The translations under genes were made by a program, and so were the position numbers. A stretch of 9,399 nt of DNA from an uncultured bacterium (lineage in GTDB: Bacteria > Cyanobacteriota > Vampirovibrionia > Gastranaerophilales > Gastranaerophilaceae), in assembly GCA_902772945.1 (NCBI GenBank), contig CACYCU010000031.1, positions 1-9,399 of the forward strand, given 5' to 3'. How positions within the stretch are numbered: the stretch's first letter is position 1; each line of letters opens with the position of its first letter. Positions 5,636-9,399 of the stretch are shown here, one piece after another. The notes beneath the pieces are model-generated. The model was given only the letters and a program-made list of their open reading frames with translations, searched no databases and was not told the DNA's origin.

Positions 5636-7277
5636 CCAATGACCTCGCAAATTCAATAGACTGTTCGTTTATTTCGCCGCCTGCAAGTTCTGCAAGCGCT
5701 TTTATTTTGTTGTCTCCTGTTAATACGTATACTTCAACTTGAGTTTGATTTTCTTGTGATTTTCTTACGTAAAAATGTTTATCAGCCTTTGAGGCAATTA
5801 TTGCCTGATGTGTAATTAAAATAATTTGGTGGTATTTTGAAAGTTCTACAATTTCATCTGCAACGCTTTGAGATGCTTTCCCTGATATTCCGGTGTCGAT
5901 TTCATCAAAAATTACCGTATTTATATCATCGCTTTGTGCAAAAATAGATTTTATTGCAAGCATAACTCTTGAAATTTCTCCGCCGGATGCAACTTTGGCA
6001 AGCGGTTTCAAATCTTCCGACACATTTGTAGAGATTAAAAACTCCACATTGTCAAATCCGTCTTGAGATAGTTCTTTGGGTTGAACATCAATTTTAAATC
6101 TGGCTTTGGGGAGTTCTAAATTTTCGAGTTTATCTTGTATTAGTGATGATAGAACTTGAGCATAATTTTTTCTGGATTCGCTGATTTCTTCTGCTGATTT
6201 TTCAAGCGTAAGTCGTGTTTGTCGAATATTTTCTTCAAGTTCTTCTATATTTTGTGTCGAAAATTCTATATTGTTTAATTCGTTTGAAAGTTTTTCAAAA
6301 GTTTCCATAACAGCTTCAAGTGTTCCGCCGTATTTGTGCTTAAGCTTGTCAAGCAGGTATAATCTTTCTTGAATTTGGTTAAGTCTTTCTGTATCATTGT
6401 CTAGGCCTTGACTGTAATCTCTTAATTCACCTCCGATATCTCTTAAATTTTCAACTGCTTCGACAAGTCTTTGTTCAAGTTCTTCGAGATTTGAATCGTA
6501 TGATGCAGCTTTTGAAATGTTTTGTTTAATCTTGCTCAAGCCGTCCATTATGGAACCATCATCCCCGTTTATTGCCCAGTATGATGTGCCTGTAAGCTCC
6601 TTAAGCTTTTCTGCATTTTCTAAAACTTCAAGTTCCTTTTTTAAATCTTCATCTTCTGTAGTTGATGTAATATTTGCCGAATCGATTTCATTAATTTGGA
6701 ATTGTAAAAATTCAAGTTGATTTTCGGTTACATCAGATGCATTTTTTAATTGTTCCAGAGCTGATTGCATTGTTTGAAATTCTTTAAATTTTTCTTTATA
6801 TAATTCAAGCTTTTGTCCGTATGAATCTTTTGCGTAGCTGTCCAGCAAGTTTATGTGATATTTAGGCTGCATAAATGCATAAGTTTGATGTTGTGAGTGT
6901 ATGTCAAGAAAATAATTTTTAAGCTGTTTTATAAAATCTTGGCTGACAAGAGTGCCGTTGACTCTTGATCTTACACCGGATTGAGTGATTTCTTTGGTTA
7001 AAACAATTTCTGAACCTAGATTATCAATACCGTTTTCTTCAAAAATTTTTGATAAGTCGTGCTTTGTATTTTCAATGACGAGTTCAATCACTGCTTTTTC
7101 TTTTCCGGTTTTAATAACGTCCTTAGTTACACGAGGAGCAAATGCAATATCGATAGCGTTTATTAAGATGCTTTTTCCGGCACCTGTTTCGCCGGTTATG
7201 ACATTTAAACCCTCATGAAAATTAGCGGTTAATTCGTCTATGAGTATATAATCTTTTATTCTTAACTGTTTAATCAT
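5622..7277 (-). CDS. recN: DNA repair protein RecN
   Basis: 551 aa from the ATG at 7277, matching the family's usual ~550. An in-frame TTG at 7295 would add six residues (MFYAIY) but has no ribosome site, and RecN proteins normally begin as M-x-x-x-L-x-I like this one. The SMC-like ATPase is complete: Walker A GETGAGKS (29-36), a long coiled-coil middle (about 150-385), signature ASGGEISRV (430-438), Walker B VIFDEIDTGISG (455-466), and the C-terminal LAGGEI block. RecN binds broken DNA ends and helps hold and present them in recombinational repair in the cytosol. The usual H-L-P-Q-V after the H-loop His is here THQAIIASKAD, an unusual variant. The gene diverges from lysA and overlaps the converging sigma gene by 14 nt. 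A promoter lies so close to the ATG that the message may be leaderless. Confidence 0.96.
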   Translation of the reverse strand: MIKQLRIKDYILIDELTANFHEGLNVITGETGAGKSILINAIDIAFAPRVTKDVIKTGKEKAVIELVIENTKHDLSKIFEENGIDNLGSEIVLTKEITQSGVRSRVNGTLVSQDFIKQLKNYFLDIHSQHQTYAFMQPKYHINLLDSYAKDSYGQKLELYKEKFKEFQTMQSALEQLKNASDVTENQLEFLQFQINEIDSANITSTTEDEDLKKELEVLENAEKLKELTGTSYWAINGDDGSIMDGLSKIKQNISKAASYDSNLEELEQRLVEAVENLRDIGGELRDYSQGLDNDTERLNQIQERLYLLDKLKHKYGGTLEAVMETFEKLSNELNNIEFSTQNIEELEENIRQTRLTLEKSAEEISESRKNYAQVLSSLIQDKLENLELPKARFKIDVQPKELSQDGFDNVEFLISTNVSEDLKPLAKVASGGEISRVMLAIKSIFAQSDDINTVIFDEIDTGISGKASQSVADEIVELSKYHQIILITHQAIIASKADKHFYVRKSQENQTQVEVYVLTGDNKIKALAELAGGEINEQSIEFARSLVTSH

Positions 7278-7283
7278 ATATAT

Positions 7284-7312
7284 AGCATAGAACAATATTT
7301 AAATTGGGGCAA
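7284..7312 (-). promoter_or_regulatory. Possible leaderless promoter of recN
   Basis: On the minus strand TTGCCC (7312-7307), a 17-bp spacer and TATGCT (7289-7284) are followed by exactly 6 nt (ATATAT) and then the ATG at 7277. The predicted transcription start is the A of the ATG, and no Shine-Dalgarno is present. I see no SOS-box-like palindrome in the gap to lysA. Confidence 0.45.
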
Positions 7313-7373
7313 TAGTATAAATATTTTATTACATATCTCCATTATTTTTATGATTCCATTTTTAATTATATTG

Positions 7374-7382
7374 TGTTATTCT
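7374..7382 (+). promoter_or_regulatory. Extended -10 promoter of lysA-cdaA
   Basis: TG-T-TATTCT is an extended -10 element; the region 17 bp upstream (TTCCAT, 7354-7359) is a poor -35, which the TG motif can compensate for. Transcription would start near 7389, giving a leader of about 12 nt with AAGGAG (7391-7396) 4 nt before the ATG. That leader is too short for a lysine riboswitch. Confidence 0.5.
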
Positions 7383-7400
7383 GAATGAGTAAGGAGATTT

Positions 7401-8726
7401 ATGAACAGCACAAACCAATTGTTAAAACCCATAACTTTAAAAGTCAATGAAAACGGTAATTTGGATCTTGGCGGCTGTGATGTAGTTGAGTTGGCTGAGA
7501 AATACGGTACTCCTTTATATGTGATTGATGAAAAAACTTTGAGAGCAATTTGTCAAGATTATAAAAAAGCTTTCAGTAAATATCCTCATGTAAAATTTTT
7601 ATATGCTTCAAAAGCTTTATGTACAATGGCTATTTCAAAAATTGTTTATGATGAAGGTTTTGGCTTTGATACTGTTTCTTCGGGTGAAATATATACCGTA
7701 TACAAATCAGGTGCTGATATGTCAAAAGTTTTATTCAACGGTAGTAATAAATCTTATGATGAATTGGCTCTTGCTGTTGAATTGTCGGTTGGCAGGATTT
7801 CTGTTGATAACTTCTTTGAGCTATCTTTATTAGATGAAATTGCGAAGTCTTATAACAAGACTATAGATATTTTGTTGAGAATTACCCCGGGAATTGAATG
7901 CCATACGCATGAATATATTCAGACCGGTCATTTGGATTCAAAATTCGGATTTGATTTAACTCAGGTTGATGAAGCTGTAGAATTAATTTTGGGTAGGTAT
8001 AAAAATTTAAACTTGAGGGGGCTTCATGCTCATATTGGCTCTCAAATCTTTGAAACTTCTATCTATGGCGATGAAATAGAAATCTTAATTAAAGAAATTG
8101 CAAGAATTGATGATAAATTTGGAATAAAGTTAGATGAAATAAATATTGGCGGCGGAGTAGGTGTAAAATATATCGAATCTGATTGCCCGCCATCAGTTTA
8201 TACAATTGCTGATATTATTATTGATCAATTGAATAAAAGTATTGAAAAATATAGTGTTGTCCCGCCTACAATATATTTGGAACCGGGTCGGAGCATAATA
8301 TCAACTTCGGGGGTTACTTTGTATACAGTAGGCAGCTCAAAACAAGTTCCAAACGGTAAAAAATACGTTGCCTTAGATGGAGGTATGGCTGATAATCCAA
8401 GACCTGCCATGTATGAAGCTCAATATAGTGCTCAGATTGCAAACAAACCTCTTGATGATTCCGAAGAAGTTATTACTCTTGCAGGAAGGTTTTGTGAATC
8501 CGGTGATATTTTAATTAAGGATGTAAATCTTCCAAAATTGGAAGAAGGCGATATAATTTGTGTCTATAATACAGGTGCTTATAATTACTCTATGGCATCA
8601 AATTATAATAGAGTAGCAAAATCCGCAATGGTGCTTGTAAATAATTCACAATCTGATATTATAGTAAATAGAGAAACTTTGGATGATTTAATTTCACACG
8701 ATAAAATTCCCGACAGGTTAAAATGA
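7401..8726 (+). CDS. lysA: Diaminopimelate decarboxylase
   Basis: 441 aa, a full-length PLP enzyme of fold type III that converts meso-diaminopimelate to L-lysine in the cytosol, the last step of the DAP pathway. An N-terminal TIM barrel carries the PLP lysine in FLYASKAL (Lys71), HIGSQ (211-215) and the phosphate-binding GGGVG (250-254). The C-terminal beta domain has EPGRS (294-298) and CESGD (365-369), with the catalytic Cys365. GAYNYSMAS (392-400), which closes the active site of the dimer, follows. All the key residues are present. AAGGAG before the ATG fixes the start. The stop overlaps the cdaA start (ATGA), implying one transcript and coupled translation. Because meso-DAP is also a peptidoglycan cross-linking residue in many bacteria, this enzyme sits at a branch between wall synthesis and lysine supply. 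Confidence 0.97.
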   Translation: MNSTNQLLKPITLKVNENGNLDLGGCDVVELAEKYGTPLYVIDEKTLRAICQDYKKAFSKYPHVKFLYASKALCTMAISKIVYDEGFGFDTVSSGEIYTVYKSGADMSKVLFNGSNKSYDELALAVELSVGRISVDNFFELSLLDEIAKSYNKTIDILLRITPGIECHTHEYIQTGHLDSKFGFDLTQVDEAVELILGRYKNLNLRGLHAHIGSQIFETSIYGDEIEILIKEIARIDDKFGIKLDEINIGGGVGVKYIESDCPPSVYTIADIIIDQLNKSIEKYSVVPPTIYLEPGRSIISTSGVTLYTVGSSKQVPNGKKYVALDGGMADNPRPAMYEAQYSAQIANKPLDDSEEVITLAGRFCESGDILIKDVNLPKLEEGDIICVYNTGAYNYSMASNYNRVAKSAMVLVNNSQSDIIVNRETLDDLISHDKIPDRLK

Positions 8727-9399
8727 TGAATGATATTTTTTCGTATATAATTAAATATTTTGGAAATCTGAAAATCGGTTTGAATTTAAGCGATTTGTTT
8801 CAGGTTGCATTTCTTGCCGGGTTGTTGCTTTTTGTATACAGAAAGTTTATTAAAAATTCGTCATCTGAAAAATTTGTAAAAGGCTTAATGATAATTGTTT
8901 GCGCTTGGATATTTAGCGAATTTCTTATAAAAATAAATTTAAATATTATCGGTATGTCTTTAAAGGCTGTTGTTACACTTGTTTCACTTAGTTTGATTGT
9001 TATATTTCAACCGGAGTTGAGAAGATTTTTGGGCTTTTTAGGCCAAGTTGATATAATTTCAAAAATATTTTCTTCCGGCAGTAATAGTGTAAACGATAGA
9101 AAAATTGATGTTATAAAGGAACTTATCGAAAGTGTTAAATATTTCTCAAAATCGCATACAGGTGCGCTGATAGTTTTTCAAAGTGATCTGAGCAATACAT
9201 ACTATGATGTCGGAACAAAATTAAATGCTGATTTATCGACAGAACTTTTGTTGACAATATTCCATCCAAATACACCGTTACATGACGGTGCGGTTGTTAT
9301 AAACGGAGATAAAATAATTTCTGCAGGAGTTTTGTTGCCTTTAACTGAAGATCCAAAACTAAGCTGGAAATATGGAACTCGACACAGAGCTGCAATCGG
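8723..9399 (+). CDS. cdaA: Diadenylate cyclase CdaA (3' end outside window)
   Basis: The frame is open to the window end: 225 codons plus two bases, so the product is partial. The enzyme condenses two ATP into c-di-AMP. The N-terminus is a membrane domain with three helices (about 24-41, 51-70, 76-96), ending in the family's IFQPELRR (94-101). A linker follows, then the DisA_N cyclase domain from about 143 with TGALIVFQ, the catalytic PLHDGAVV (185-192; DGA 188-190) and GTRHRAA (218-224; RHR 220-222). The family is usually about 270 aa, so roughly 40-50 residues are missing. Two adjacent in-frame ATGs (8723 and 8726) are possible. The first gives a 4-nt ATGA overlap with lysA, and a weak CAGG at about 8714-8717 precedes both. 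Translation is probably coupled to lysA. Confidence 0.95.
   Translation, partial: MMNDIFSYIIKYFGNLKIGLNLSDLFQVAFLAGLLLFVYRKFIKNSSSEKFVKGLMIIVCAWIFSEFLIKINLNIIGMSLKAVVTLVSLSLIVIFQPELRRFLGFLGQVDIISKIFSSGSNSVNDRKIDVIKELIESVKYFSKSHTGALIVFQSDLSNTYYDVGTKLNADLSTELLLTIFHPNTPLHDGAVVINGDKIISAGVLLPLTEDPKLSWKYGTRHRAAI

Noticed and set aside
6517..7218. Plus-strand frames inside recN
   Set aside because: They are Ser/Phe-rich mirror frames of a gene with complete ATPase motifs and lack ribosome sites.
7278..7400. Lysine riboswitch or SOS box in the recN-lysA gap
   Set aside because: The 123-bp gap is too short and AT-rich for the lysine riboswitch, which needs about 170 nt of structured leader, and no LexA-type palindrome is visible before recN.

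Overview
The window is low-GC (roughly one third G+C), densely packed bacterial chromosome with no mobile-element gene or CRISPR array. Several things suggest a gut-type, non-photosynthetic relative of Cyanobacteria (Gastranaerophilales / Melainabacteria, Vampirovibrionia). These are the AT-rich composition, an N-terminal 'NINFQA'-type motif followed by one membrane helix (a pattern I associate from memory with proteins of that order), a lysA-cdaA pair that I recall from cyanobacterial genomes, and short secreted proteins of unknown family. The assignment is an inference, not something the sequence proves.

Layout. Positions 1-401 hold a tRNA-Val(UAC) on the minus strand with a near-perfect sigma70 promoter and an intrinsic terminator. 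Beyond the terminator lies an unusually G+C-rich stretch of about 150 bp, which ends in a second copy of the last ~20 nt of the tRNA next to another terminator-like hairpin. Positions 402-1130 (+) encode a secreted protein of unknown function. It meets, stop codon against stop codon, a 596-aa minus-strand protein (1131-2921) with one membrane anchor and a J-domain (HPD motif) at its extreme C-terminus. Positions 2996-4614 (-) carry a two-gene unit: a PHP-domain metallophosphoesterase followed 11 nt later by a small exported Lys/Glu-rich protein. Diverging from it is a sigma70-family factor (4691-5635, +), for which I move the start to a GTG with a strong Shine-Dalgarno. The sigma gene overlaps tail-to-tail with recN (5622-7277, -). 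Diverging from recN is lysA (7401-8726, +), which overlaps by 4 nt the start of cdaA, the diadenylate cyclase gene cut off by the window end.

How the genes fit together. Most of the right half is housekeeping: transcription initiation (sigma factor), double-strand-break repair (recN), conversion of meso-DAP to lysine (lysA) and c-di-AMP synthesis (cdaA). The lysA-cdaA overlap couples an enzyme that drains a peptidoglycan precursor to the enzyme making a second messenger tied to wall and osmotic homeostasis. The left half holds lineage-specific envelope or exported proteins. I see no clearly new multi-gene system. The points most worth a second look are the tRNA-end duplication with its compositionally foreign spacer, the membrane-anchored C-terminal J-domain protein, two promoters placed exactly where leaderless mRNAs would start, and a Met in the -10-recognition helix of the sigma factor.
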